Notes: generated by a model not told the origin, from the letters alone. A stretch of 64,000 bases of DNA from Pseudoneurospora amorphoporcata (GCA_033297205.1 MU859066.1:186001-250000), one strand, 5' to 3'. Positions 1 through 11,940 are shown, counted from the first letter of the stretch. Made by a program: numbers and translations.

Positions 1-466
1 CAACTGGGCACCAATAGTCCAGATACCCCCCGTACGATTGCGGTGGTGGACGAGGTACCAATACAGAAGGGAGATGTCGTACTAGCCATGTCGGATGGTG
101 TTATCGACAACCTTTGGCCCCATGAGATCTCGGAGAAGGTCTGTGAGTGCATAGAGAAATGGCGGGCGGGTGAAGTCAAAGTGAGCAAGAGCGCTCTACG
201 GGGGACCGTGCTGGACAATGATGCTGGCATGATGGGATTCGTGGCGGAGGAGTTGATGGAAGCGGCAAAGGCCATTGCTCTGGATCCGTACGCGGAGAGT
301 CCATTCATGGAACATGCTATTGAAGAAGGTCTTGCCAGTGAAGGAGGTAAGCTTTGATTCCTCTCCCACCTTATCAGTCCGTCCGAGGTAACTAACGTGG
401 GAAACTGTGGCAGGCAAGCCAGACGATATCAGCGTCGTTGCAGCTATTTGCAAAAGGAACGATTGA
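1..466 (+). CDS. PTC7: PP2C-type protein phosphatase, Ptc7-like (5' partial)
   Basis: This is the 3' end of a PP2C serine/threonine phosphatase. It is open in frame from base 1, so the start lies outside the window. One intron is seen at 347-413 (GTAAGC donor, ACTAAC branch site at 391-396, CAG acceptor); the split Gly codon restores the frame and the stop is at 464-466. The visible part has the PP2C metal-binding segment LAMSDGVIDNLW and the terminal PDDISVVAA motif, whose Asp is the usual last metal ligand. The spacing, with a long insert between these motifs and only a few residues after the last one, fits the Ptc7 branch, which in yeast is mitochondrial and acts on coenzyme Q biosynthesis. 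Any targeting peptide would be upstream of the window. The Ptc7 assignment is from family knowledge; another PP2C clade is possible. Confidence 0.85.
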
Positions 467-1873
467 TGGCCATCATTGTTTGCACATTTTACGTTTCCTT
501 TCTTCACTTTCGAAGCAGAATCATGGATATGGGTTTCTTTTGTCGGATTCTTTGGAGGGGCGGGACAAAAGGAAGATGGCTGTTTTACCGGAGACGACCT
601 ACACAGCATGGAGTTTCCAGACAGGTGTTGGTTTGCTTACTACTTTTCAGCGGCTTGTCTTGGGCTGTAAGTTCATACCATCTTGCAATTTCCACATACA
701 TATTGGTTTTCTGAGGATGCACTTCAAGAGGTCGGTTTTCTAAGCGGGAACCTCATGGTGGGCGGAGAAGAGGAGGGCAAGCGACATCGAGGATGGGTTA
801 GGGGTTCCTAGGACCGGCGTGCGGTGTACTCTATAAGAAGCTACATTACACTTGTTGCTTTCCTGGATAGCTGGTATCATCCAGACAAAAGAGAGAAATA
901 TCCGCATATTTGTGTCGAGTGTGTGTGTCTACTTCAATTAGGCTTGCTGTTGGAAGTCCGTGCCCTGGGCCGCCCATTCACTGGTTGCTCATTCACTGGC
1001 ACACGCCTTCCAGATATTTAGGCCGCCCTGGTTTCCGTTTCTCCTCTTCCGTTAGACAACTCCAATCAAGCCCTTTTCGTTGTCGCCTTTTCCAGCCTCC
1101 AACACTTGCCCCCGCCTGCAACAGCGGATTGTGCTCGTGATCGAGCTGCTAACAACGGTCTTGTTGATCACAGACGAACATAATCCACCACAACTCAGAG
1201 GTATATATTTGTATCTCGAGTGTAGCCACCGAGCTATCATATGTACTTCCGGAGACGGGAACCGCGAGTGTGGTTTTTCGCACGTGGGACTGGGAGGGAT
1301 GAACATCAGTTTAGGGTCCATCCAGTGCGGCTGACAAGTGGACAATGTCTGGCTCAGGTTTGGGGCTGCAGCTCCGAGCGGGATGTGGGGCTTTCTCGAT
1401 GCTTCTCCGCGATGGGGCTGCACTACGCTCGGACCATCAAAACTTATCAACACCCTAGGCCAATTGCCTGCCTGGAAATTTTTCTAGGAAATCAATTTGA
1501 AAGTTCACAAGAACTCGCTGTGAACGCCAGTTTGGGCCAGTTAACGACAATTGGACCGACTTCTTCGAGTCCTTTCTGAAGACATCCTATAATAATACAG
1601 GCATCCTTTTCTTGTCGTGTTTCGGGAGACTTGGTCATTGTCGGATCTTGTTTGTCGCCCTTCGGTTTTGCCTTCGACGTCAAACTGACGGACGAGGGTG
1701 GACCTTCTTCAGAGGAAACATCAGACCTCACTTCACTACTGCTACAACACCTCACCTTTCACTTATTCCCCAAGTCGATTTGGTTGTCTATCCTTCCCGG
1801 CGACGATCAAACCCGTCCTCATCCAACGTAAAATACTCAACCCAACTACCCTCACGGCAACAGTCTCAGCAAA
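467..1873. other. Intergenic: 3' region of the PP2C gene and promoter of UTP23
   Basis: No supported gene. Short open frames here lack recognisable domains. The last ~150 bases before the UTP23 start are pyrimidine-rich and then A/C-rich, as is common in fungal 5' leaders. Confidence 0.6.
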
Positions 1874-2979
1874 ATGGGCAAGAGCAGGAAGGCCTACAAG
1901 AAGCTGATGCGCTCGTTCGAGCAGCTCGGCTTCCGCCAGCCCTACCAGCTGCTCTTGACCAGCGACATCGTGCTCGACACGGTCAAGCTCGACGTCATGA
2001 ACCTGTTCCAGAAGACGCTCAACACCAAGGACATCAAGCCCATGATTACCCAGTGCTGCATCCGCGCGCTGTACGCAAAGAACAAGCCCGGCCCGGACAG
2101 GGACCCGAACGTGCCCGCCGCCATCGAGCGCGCCAAGACCTTTGAGAGGAGACGCTGCGGCCATATGATGGACCAGGACCCTTTGACCGAGCGCGAGTGC
2201 ATGCTCTCGGTTGTTGATCCTAAGGGCAAAGGGGAGAACAAGTTCCGTTATGTGGTGGCGAGTAATGATGAGTGGTTGGTAAGTTCATTATTCCGAAGAA
2301 TAGAACTCTCTATGAGCAAAAAGGGTAGTTGCTGACTTGCTTACTTGCGTTTAACAGAGGCACAGGTTGAGGTCGGTGGTTCCAACGCCACTCATGTATT
2401 GCCGCAGAAGTGTCATGATCCTTGAGCCCATGTCCGACGCATCACAGCAAATTCGAGACAGGGAGGAGCGTCAAAAGTAAGTCATCACCAGTTCTTAAAC
2501 GCCCGCTCGAACACCCTCTTAATACACTCTACAGGTTCAAGGATGGCATCATCAGAAGGCCATTGAAGAGGAAGAGAGAAGACGGCGAAGAGGAAGAAGC
2601 CTCCGAAGGCGCCGATTCCGACAGCGAGGGCGAGGACGTAGCCAAGAAGGAAAAGTCGACAGATGCTGCTCCAGACGCGGGTTCCGCGGAACAGAAGGAG
2701 AAGAAGAAAAAGAAGAACTACGGCCCCAAACAGCCAAATCCCCTGGCTAGAAAGAAGGCCAAGAAGGAGGGAGATGGCAAGAAGAAGATATCGCCATCAG
2801 ACCAGCAACAAATCCCGAAGAAACCCTCAGACGTAAATGCGGAATCGACGGCCGAGGGCAAGGCTAAGCGGAAGAGGCGCAAGAAAATCGCCGGTGGCGC
2901 CGCGGAGGGTGGAGACGACGCCGGCGAGGGTCAGGGCCAGGGGGAGGCTGCGGCGGCGGTTGCTGCTAAGGAGGAGTGA
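1874..2979 (+). CDS. UTP23: rRNA-processing protein Utp23 (PIN-like, SSU processome)
   Basis: The gene encodes a 322-residue protein of the Fcf1/Utp23 family, needed for early pre-18S rRNA cleavage and release of snR30 in yeast. Three exons: 1874-2278, 2358-2476 and 2535-2979 (introns 2279-2357 and 2477-2534, both GTAAGT donors). Family signatures are MITQCCIRALY, FERRRCGH, RYVVASNDEWL across the first junction, and RSVMILEPMS. The C-terminal tail has the Utp23 hallmark GPKQPNPLARKK followed by Lys-rich nucleolar-type sequence. An acidic/basic low-complexity segment occupies about residues 185-322. The start was chosen because MGKSRKAYKKLMR matches the basic N-terminus of the family and has an A at -3. 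An 18-A run begins 31 bases after the stop. Confidence 0.93.
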
Positions 2980-4193
2980 TTGTCTGGATTAGGTTAGGGT
3001 TTGAAAGACAAAAAAAAAAAAAAAAAAGGCGTTACAAGTCCGTTATTCATTGGTTATGGTTGCAGGTGACGAGGATTCTGAGGTTGCCGAAAGCATCGGG
3101 CCGGGACGAGGAACGTGGGTGGAAAGCTACCGGCTGGCATGTGGTGGCGGGAGTGCCACCAAAATTGATGGAGGGATTCGGGCCGAAGGATGAGAGGGTG
3201 CCCATTGTATGGTACGTATATTTAGATACTTGTATCTCGAAGGCGCTTTCCGCACGTAGAGCAAGATCGAGTAGAAGAAAAGGAGAATTCAGGAACTTAA
3301 CCACCAGCGTGTTCAAGCCGGAGTCAGTCGAAGCAGCCAAGAATGTTTAGCGGACAGCAGAAACGGCCCCCTTGCAAGCAAGTACTGCACCTTACGAGCA
3401 CTTGCCAGATCAGTCAGCCAGACGGACCTTAGACCTCTTCATTCTTGCAAGTACTAAGCGGAGAGGGCTCTATCATTTCTTGGAAGTAACTACCCCTAGG
3501 GAGGTAGTAATCCGATGGGTTTCGAACTTGCCGCTGGTCTGACTTGCCGGTGCTGTAGATTTACTGCTACGTCTATCGCTCCCTCCTTTTAAAGGTCGGT
3601 CGCTACTGCCATTTAGTGCCCGTTGACTGTGCTGTAGGGCATCATGTGTTAGATGGTACATACCTAGGTAGGTAGGCCTTTTTTCTTTTTTTCTTTTTTT
3701 TTTTTTTTTGTATCTGTTCAGCTTATAGAAATAACTGAACAGTCGGTGGGACGGTGGTCGAGGACATGATGTATGCAGTTGTCCCGCTACATGGTGCTGT
3801 TATGGTAAGCGCATTCCTACCCCAGGTTCTGCATATAACTCAAGCCGCAAAACACTATGCACTAAAGAGAAGATATGCCATTCACGCACCACCACCCGCA
3901 GCCGTCTTCAGAACTCAGTAAGAAAATTAATATGCACTGATTAGCATATGCAGTACCTGAGTAAGCACCACAACGGTACACTACTTCCATTGTTTGTCTC
4001 CTCCAAGCCATGTCGTTGGGTGATGTTGCATAGCACTAAAAGCCATTCTCGAACCCGGGTCCGTGGCCCGACGAGGGACACGCTTAGGTCCCCGGACTCG
4101 CGCTCCCGCTGCAGGGGGCAAATCCGGGGTGCTACTTTGTTCTGTGTGTTTTCATATCCTCCAAACTTGAAAGGCTAGTCCATCACAGCCGAG

Positions 4194-5036
4194 GTGGTAG
4201 TTGTGAGTAAGCCCAGAAACCCGTGCAGATGTTGTCATGAACAGGGCTGGCTGACACTAGATGAGCTGTCGGAGCAGATAACCCAAAGGAAACATTCCTT
4301 TCAAGAACTACTGCGCAGTCGCTGCAGTATCACTCACTGGAAGACGCGCCGCGAGGGTTGGCAAAACATCGCCGGCAACCTCCTATTCCTCAAGGACGCT
4401 ATCGTCTTTTCGACTAGCTGCCATATTTACACGTGTAGTGTACTGTGCAAGAACTCCATCATGAACAGCGTCGAAGACCAGCCCCTTGACTACGCGAAGA
4501 CCTTTCTAATTGAGAAGCATTCTGACTCGGGAAGAAAGATATCAGACACTTATGAAGAGGCCGCTCAAGGTTACTATAAGTGCGAATTTTCACATCGGAA
4601 ATTCATATGGTTTGGTAGAGCGGCCGCAGTCAACTCGATGGTGGTACCATCTCCCGTCCCGAGCGGCAACATGCGGCCGATTCTCATGCGCAGACTTCAA
4701 CCACACAATATCGGCTCTTTCTGGATTCGCTTGTCATCGCTACCCATGTCTCTAGACAGTCCAGATGCCAACCATATCCACGTTTTCTTGCTTTTCTCAG
4801 TTGTTGAGCTATTCCCCAGCAGTAACACGGCGAGGACCATACAAGCCAGTCTCGAGCGTGGGAACAGGCTGCTAGTGGGTAGTAAGATCATGCAGAAACA
4901 GCTTTGCATCTACACAGTACCATGGTATCTGTCCACATGCGAATGCCTTCTGGCTTCCTATCGACTCAGGCCGCGAACGAGTACGAGATGGGGCCGGGCC
5001 GACCTCATCGGGGCCATATCGGCTTGGCAGATATAG
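4194..5036 (+). other. Orphan open reading frame (280 codons), uncertain
   Basis: A continuous frame of 280 sense codons ends at the stop at 5034-5036. It opens at a GTG; the first in-frame ATG is internal, at 4461. I do not recognise any family. The translation is mixed in composition, with no signal peptide or clear membrane segment. It lies in gene-poor DNA and ends about 125 bases before the tyrosinase pseudogene. Chance is a real alternative: one frame of this length is not impossible in 64 kb read in six frames. It could also be a decayed gene. Confidence 0.15.
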
Positions 5037-5059
5037 TTAAACAACTTCTCTCGAAAGCA

Positions 5060-5065
5060 TATAAG
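5060..5065 (+). promoter_or_regulatory. Putative TATA box of the tyrosinase-like gene
   Basis: TATAAG lies about 100 bases before the presumed start at 5162, a normal spacing for a filamentous fungus. It was identified by motif and position only. Confidence 0.35.
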
Positions 5066-5161
5066 CGGCCGCGAGAGATGACTTCTGTCGGTCAACATCT
5101 TCCTTGGCCTCTCCCATCGCCTCTAAGATTTTAACTCACCAGAGAGGTTAGGTCGCCCATC

Positions 5162-6689
5162 ATGCACATCAAGTCCGTCCTCTGCATTTCGGCAGCTCTT
5201 GCCGGAGCCGCATCTGCTTTGAATCTGCCAAAGTTCAGTCAGCATGACATTGACTCGGGGTCGGCTCTCGCTGCTCTCAACAAGATTGCTACCCAGAATG
5301 CCATGAAGGCTTTCAAGGGAAAATGCCAGGAGTCTGACTACAAAGTTAGGCAAGAATGGCATGTACTATCATCATTCCCCCCCACCCCAAAAGCCTCAAC
5401 AGCAGATTTGCCTAAAATATAAAGATACTGACGGTTGAGAGAGAACATAGGCGCACAATCCCTCCTGGCCAACGGAGAAAGTACGTGGCCGCCGTTCAGT
5501 GCTTACAGAAGCAATCAAGTGTTTTCCCCGATGTTGAAGGGACAACTTCAGCGTTTGAAGACCTCCAATGGATCCATATTTGAGGTTCATTTTTCGGTAA
5601 ATCACCTTTCTCAGGGCGCCACCGATCCCTCTCTAATCGCGAATATGACAGGCCTTATTCCTTCCCTGGCATCGCTACCTCCTCCACACATATGAACAGC
5701 AACTAGCAGCCTGTGGGTACAAGGGTATGTCTACTTCCTTTTTCTCCAACCTGTAACTTCCATCAATCGTTAGCTCGTAACCTCTCCCATATATACTAAT
5801 CCTGAACCGTAACTCCGCAGGGCCCATCCCTTACTGGGAATGGGGTTTTGATACCGAAGAGGACCTCAGCAAGTCGCCCATGTTCGACGGTTCGGACGCT
5901 TCCCTTGGCGCTGACGGCGACCGCGTCCCTCATGAGGGCTACAATATGAGTTATGACCCTCTGGCCCGATCAGTACCCGGCTGTAACATATCCTCCTGGC
6001 AACGGTAGTGGCTGCGTCACCAAAGGCCCTTTCGGAGGTCTGGAGACTCACCTCGGCCCCGTGTTGCTTACCGACTGGGGAACGTCAACCTACACGAGCG
6101 TGGAAAACCCTCGACTCAAGAACACGCGCTGCCTCAAGCGTGATCTGAACAGCGTTCTTCTTCATAAACACGCCAACTTCCGCAATACCACAAACCTGAT
6201 TCTGCGAAGCAACGAGCTTGATATCTTCCAGGCTGCTTTGGTACGTGCAGCCTCTCTCGAAGCAGTCACTCACTCATATGGTGGGAGGACCAATGGCTAA
6301 CTCGTCGCTTCCCCCCTTCATAGGCAAACGATGTTCGCTTCGATTAAGACCCGCGCTTTGCGCCCTTCGTCGGCGACCAAGGCGTGCACTTTGGTGGCCA
6401 CGTGTCCATCGGCGGTGATCCCGCTGGTGATGTATTCCTCTCCAGCGGCGACCCGGCTTTCTATCTCCATCACGGCCAAATCGACCGCGTATGGTGGATC
6501 TGGCAGAATTTGGATCCTGCCAACCGCTTGTATAACGTTTCTGGAACCCCTACCTTCCTTAACAGCCCACCTACCGCGGATGTTACGGTAGACGAGTCCA
6601 TCGTCGTCCACCCTGACTTCCCGCCGGTGGTTATTAAGGACTTTATGAATACGCTTACCGGAGATCCGTTGTGCTATGTCTATATCTAA
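5162..6689 (+). pseudogene. Secreted tyrosinase-like protein (broken)
   Basis: This is a relic of a short secreted fungal tyrosinase/polyphenol oxidase (copper type 3). Exons align as 5162-5358, 5451-5596, 5652-5724, 5821-6240 and 6324-6689. A signal peptide (MHIKSVLCISAALAGAASA) leads. Copper-A histidines are seen in WIHI, EVHFS and LPWHRYLLH; copper-B in HFGGH and YLHHGQIDRVWW; the C-terminus is DPLCYVYI. Three lesions break the frame. First, a stop at 5581-5583 coincides with a frameshift; the gap between the first two copper-A His codons is about 11 nt shorter than the usual H-x7-H. Second, a +1 shift lies near 5950-5953. Third, TAA at 6345-6347 interrupts the last exon. Intron 1 fits the family only with a GC donor (GCATGT at 5359). 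Splice sites and copper ligands are otherwise preserved, so decay looks recent; clustered sequencing errors are the alternative. Confidence 0.85.
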
Positions 6690-7629
6690 GGTGTTAGCGA
6701 GGATTAACGGGGCACAGAAAGGATGTGGGTGTTTGGAGAAGGAGGTGATGAGAACAAACGAGCCCGGCTGTGCATAGATAGTTGGTCATCGTAGGAGCTC
6801 ATGGCGTGATGAAGATAAGACGTGAAATGAAGAAGATGAGAAAGGTACCCAATGTGAGAGACGTTTGATATGTGAGCGTCGAACCTGTGAGAAAAAGCGT
6901 TCAGCTTTTTGTTGTCACGACTTTGAGCGTGTAATAAAACTGCCCGCTTAATCGAATTGACATCTAGCGGACCGGACCGCGGCGTTGTCGACTTGCTCCC
7001 AGTTGTCCTCGGAGTTCGAACCCGTCCATCCTCTCTGCAGGTCTGAAGTGAAGAACTGACAATTCGGACAACATGTACCTGAGAGCCGTAAGGAAGCCCT
7101 GGCTGTGGTGGTGATTCACATCAACATTACGTAAACCCGATGGATATTTCGACATCTCGGTACATCTTGACCGAGGTTGGCATCCGTGTTGTTGATATTT
7201 GGAGACGCGTTGAGGAAATGTCTCCCGTCAACGAACCCTTGACCCCTGAACTTAAACCTGAGACAGGGGGGATAGTGGAGAGTCTGCAGCGGGCCAGCAG
7301 GTACGTACCTCCACTCCAAAGCGGAAGTGACAGGCCAAAATGTCGACGGGATGTGTGCAGGTGCCGTGGTTGCGCCCAGTTGCTGCCCACCTCATTCCTT
7401 TGAAACGCACCCGGGACCGCATCAACCCGAACAACGCCTACGCTTCCGTCTGTACCGTGACAGAACGCCATCATCCCGTCCAGAGTCCAGACCCCTCCGG
7501 TCTCATCCGACTACTCCCTATCCGATCCGAACTTCGTCTCTTGGACTTCGACCAAAGGAACAGCCCAACACGCGTGCTTGGGCCTCCACCAATTCATCAC
7601 AGTGACCGAGTTCGATAGAGATACACGCC
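6690..7629. other. Intergenic, promoter of the DUF726 gene
   Basis: No gene is supported. A tRNA B-box-like GTTCGAACCC at 7014-7023 has no matching acceptor stem or A box. The ~200 bases before 7630 are C-rich leader-like sequence. Confidence 0.5.
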
Positions 7630-10600
7630 ATGCCGGGACTCGGTGCAGGCCCGGCTGGCGACGACCACCAACAAGCCGCGGCAACTGGGGTCAATGCCGG
7701 CTTTGACTCTACCCAACAACAAAAGAATGCCGCAGCCGTGTCACAACCCGGCAACGTTGCCGCGACCGTCGAAGAACCGCCTGAGCTTGACGACTTCGGC
7801 TTGCCCATCAGGACATACCAAGCACATGTGATTGCAACACCACGACCAGACGTGATCCCAGAAACGACGGCCTCAGTCAAAGATGCGAAACCCGCGGACA
7901 ATGGCGCACAAGGTACCAAAAAGACGACGGCCACAGACAAGGGTTCAGAAAGACGGGGACCAGACACGGCATTAAACAACGGCTCCGACAAGCCCGGCTT
8001 GGACCGAGATAACAAAAACAGCGATGCGCAGGCGCCGCAACACTCTTCAGATGCTCAACGCGAACACGATGACCAACAAGGCGGATCCTCGGCAGCCCTA
8101 CCGACCTCTCGGAATCCGAGCATATCCACTTCGAAAGGTCCGGAGATGCCGTCCGAGCCTTTTCCAACAGATACCAAGACACCACGCAACCAACAACAGA
8201 CAGTCGCGTCGGGGAAGAAACCAGCAGCAGCGGATGAGCCACCCGTGTATGAAGATTTGGCCATAGCCGAAGTCAGGAAAGATCAAGAGTTGCCTCCGGG
8301 CCATAATCGCCAGACTAGTATTGTTGCCATGGGAGGTGTCGGGGCTCTCGGTGTAGCCGGCACGTCTGGTTTCTCCCATCAACAGCTGACACTGAACCAG
8401 CCCTCGGAGGAGAAGAAAGACGAGGACGACGAATGGCAGGAAATGCCGGCATATGCGCCGTATGACATCTACGATGACGACAACAAGCTGATTGCGCGAG
8501 AACACGACGAGTCTGAGGAAGAGAAGGTCCAGTACGCGGGACTAGGTGGTGCAGGCAAGGGTTACACTAGGGTCCTCCTCGACGACGACGCCGAGTCCCA
8601 GACCAGCATGGACGAGAACACCCAGTACTTATTCAAAGACCCAGGAGGAGGCACAGGCGTGGCAGAGGAAGACGACGTACAGCGCGACGCCGTCAGCCAA
8701 CTGCAAGCCACCAAAGAGTTGCTTACAGAGGGCCAAAGGATCGCCTATGTCGGCTTGACGAGGCTGGAGCTGTCAGTCATGGTGAAGGAGATTGTCGACC
8801 TTCAGCAAGGGAGAAGCAAGCCAAAGAAGGAAGTCATCTTCGCCGCGGAAAGCATGAGGATGTGGAGTCAAAAGATGATGATGCGCTTGTACTCGCACAT
8901 GGACATCAGCCCTGCCGAGCAGATCATGATCGAGCAGCTTGCTGCGCATGGTGTCATGCCACAAGATCTGACTCCGGTGCTAATGGCAAATGCGAGGGTC
9001 AAGAATCCTATGGCCGACGAAGCAAGTAAAAGAGACTCGACGACGCCTATGACGAAATCGTCACGTCCCAACTCGATGCCCCAGTCTCCCGACTCGCAAT
9101 CGCCCGCGGAGCCCCCGCCGCCGTACTCGATGGACGACAAGTCAGAGTTGACCGAGGAGGTCAGGATGCCCTCGCAGATGCCAACCTCGCAAAAGATCGA
9201 TATCGATTTGAGGTGGACGGTACTGTGCGACTTGTTCCTCGTCCTCGTTGCGGATTCTATCTACGACGCCAGATCAAGAACCCTACTCGAAAGGGTCGCC
9301 AAGGATCTTGAGATTTCTTGGGTTGACATCTGCCGGTTCGAAAAGAAAGTGACAGACGCCCTGGAGATGCAGCAGGCCGTTGAGAAGGAAAACTGGAACG
9401 AGGAAGAGCACAAGGAGAACCGGCGTAAGATGGCCCTCAAGAAACGCTACATCATGATGGGCCTGGCAACTGTCGGCGGCGGCTTGGTTATCGGCTTGTC
9501 TGCCGGTCTGCTTGCCCCTGTGATTGGTGCTGGCCTGGCCGCGGGCTTGACGACGATTGGTGTCGGTGGCACAACCGGCTTCCTTGCTGGCGCTGGAGGT
9601 GCTGCCATTATCACGTCCTCGGCTGCGGCATCTGGTAGCATCATCGGTGTCCGTGCGGCGAACAGGCGAACGGGCGCCGTCAAGACGTTCGAGTATAGGC
9701 CGCTACACAACAACAAGCGGGTCAATCTAATCGTGACAGTGTCTGGGTGGATGACGGGCAAGGTGGATGACGTCCGGTTGCCATTCAGTACGGTGGATCC
9801 GTTGATGGGTGATATTTACTCCGTTCTTTGGGAGCCGGAAATGTTGACCAGTATGGGAGATACCATTAACATTTTGGCCACAGAGGTAAGCGCTTGTCTT
9901 CCGAACTAGGTAGTCATGATGGAGAGAAGTGGGATTAACTCGTTCGTAGGCCCTCACCCAAGGTCTCCAGCAGCTCCTAGGCAATACCATCTTAATGGGC
10001 TTGATGTCTGCCATTCAGCTGCCAGTCGTGCTTACCAAGCTCTCTTATCTGATCGACAACCCTTGGGCTGTCTCCCTCGACCGTGCCACTGCAGCTGGTC
10101 TTATTCTCGCAGACTCGCTTATTGACCGCAACTTGGGTACTCGTCCCGTCACCCTTGTGGGCTATTCTCTGGGTAGCCGCGTTATCTACTCTTGCCTTCA
10201 GGAACTCGCCAGGAAGGGCGCTTTTGGCCTCGTCCAGAACGTCTATCTGTTTGGCAGCCCCATCGTTGTGAAGACGGATGAATACCTCCGTGCGCGTGCC
10301 GTCGTCTCGGGTCGCTTCGTCAACGGATACAACCGCAACGATTGGATTCTTGGGTATCTCTTCCGTTTGACCAACGGTGGTATCAGGCGCATTGGCGGTC
10401 TTGCCCCCATCGAAGGGATTGCGGGGGTAGAAAACTTTGACGTCACCGAGTTTGTGGTGGGTCACATGGATTATCGTACGGCGATGCCGCGATTGCTGCG
10501 TGAATGCGGTTGGATGATCGAGAATGACGAGTTCGTCGAAATCGAGGAACCAGATCCGGAGAACCACCAGGAGAGGCAGCGTGAACTCATTAATGAAATC

Positions 10601-11548
10601 GAAGAGGCGAGAAAGGAGCTCGAAAAGGAGGGGAGGGAAAGGTCGGGAAGTAAAAGCGGTGGCGCATTCAGCTTCTTCAGGAAGAAGTCAAAGAGGCAAG
10701 AATGGGAAGTATACGAGGATTCGACCAAAGGGGGAAGCAGTGGCGCCTCCGGAGGTGGTGGAAAGACGGAGGACAAGGACGGTAATAATCACGGCGTGCT
10801 TTTCGACGTCGACGCCATCCGCGCTGAGCTAGCCAAGGAGGCGAAGGAACAACAAAACAAGAACGGCTCCCAAAATGGTGGCGGCATCAATGAGGATATC
10901 CTTCAGGTAAAGGAGATTAAGAGCACCTTGCCGCCCATGAAGCTGGACGTGCCGCCTCCTCTTGGCCCGCCGGCGCCGGTAATAAAGGGCACGCGAGACC
11001 ACCTAAGGGAAACCAGGAGCGCCAGCCTCGGGGCGGTGCCGCCCTATCGAGGGTTCTCGAGCGTCGAGTACAACAGCAGGCACCAGTCCACCGTTTCGTT
11101 GTCAAACGATCGCAAAGAGGAAAACGCCTGGAACTCGTCACCCAAACCATCAATAAGCTCCTCTCGCCAGTACAATTACAGTGCCGGTCATGGAAAGGGC
11201 GGGTTCGGAGGAGGCGGGTTCGGAGCAGATGATTATGGCTACAGTGCTGGTAAACATGACGATGACGCCGAGATTCAGATGACTTTTGATACAGCGTTTG
11301 AGGCCTCTCCTCCCCCTCGCTCCAAGCCAAGTGCTGTCAGCGGCAGGCAGTCATCATATGGAAATACAGCAAGCCCAACGGGCTATGGGACTTCTTCGGC
11401 TTCGGCTTCGGCATCAGCCCCAGCGAGGCCGGAGATCAAGTCGGCGCAGACGGTACCGGTCCTCCCGGCGGCTAATAATCCTTGGGCGGACTTTGATGAT
11501 GACGACGACTTTGGAAAGGAGAAGGAGATTTCGATGACATTTGCTTAG
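7630..11548 (+). CDS. DUF726 / TMCO4-family alpha/beta-hydrolase-fold membrane protein (Mil1-like)
   Basis: A 1284-residue protein in two exons, 7630-9885 and 9950-11548 (intron 9886-9949, GTAAGC...TAG). The N-terminal ~360 residues are polar and disordered. They contain WQEMP at residues 269-273 inside an acidic stretch, a motif I recall from yeast Mil1 as needed for AP-1/Apm2 association. The DUF726 core follows: a long Gly/Ala-rich hydrophobic block at about residues 609-677, then an alpha/beta-hydrolase part with the nucleophile-elbow-like GYSLGSR near residue 823 and YLFGSP shortly after. The C-terminal ~300 residues are charged and Ser/Gly-rich, with a predicted helix rich in Glu/Lys, and end in an acidic NPWADFDDDDDF segment. 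Likely peripheral or integral to late Golgi/endosomal membranes by analogy. Enzymatic activity is not established for the family as far as I know. Confidence 0.88.
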
Positions 11549-11909
11549 TGAGAGAAAGAGGAGGAAAGAAAATGACAGCGCATCGAAAGCAGAAAGGAAA
11601 AGCACAATACCCACTCACAGTATTATCAGCCCTGCTTTTGTAGAGGCAAGTAAAGGAGGAAAAGCAAGAAATCACAGCCATAGGAAAAGCAGAACCACAG
11701 CGCAAGAGCGAAGGACTGAGGAAAAGCAATAGCGGCGGAGGAATTACTTTAGGAGTTTATAGGTGTCAGGGGAGCTGTTTTTTTACTATCAAGTGATGAA
11801 AGGGAAGGGAGACGGGTGGACCTCTTTGAGTTTAAAACACATTGGGTGTTGTGTGGTGTTGTGGATAGCATATGAAGCATAGTGATGTTCGTATTTATGT
11901 TCGTATTTA

Positions 11910-11940
<31 letters not shown>

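Larger units (their letters stand above)
2980..5161. other. Gene-poor stretch between UTP23 and the tyrosinase pseudogene
   Basis: It holds an A18 run (3010-3027), a T-rich tract (3679-3709) and a TACCTAGGTAGGTAGG motif near 3661-3676. An unexplained 281-codon open frame lies at 4194-5036. No recognisable gene or RNA was found. Confidence 0.5.

Noticed and set aside
7001..7030. tRNA-like B box (GTTCGAACCC)
   Set aside because: No A box at the right distance and no acceptor or anticodon stems could be drawn around it.
7630..9909. Reading the DUF726 gene as one exon ending at 9909
   Set aside because: A consensus intron (9886-9949) joins it in frame to the hydrolase-like second half, as the family requires.
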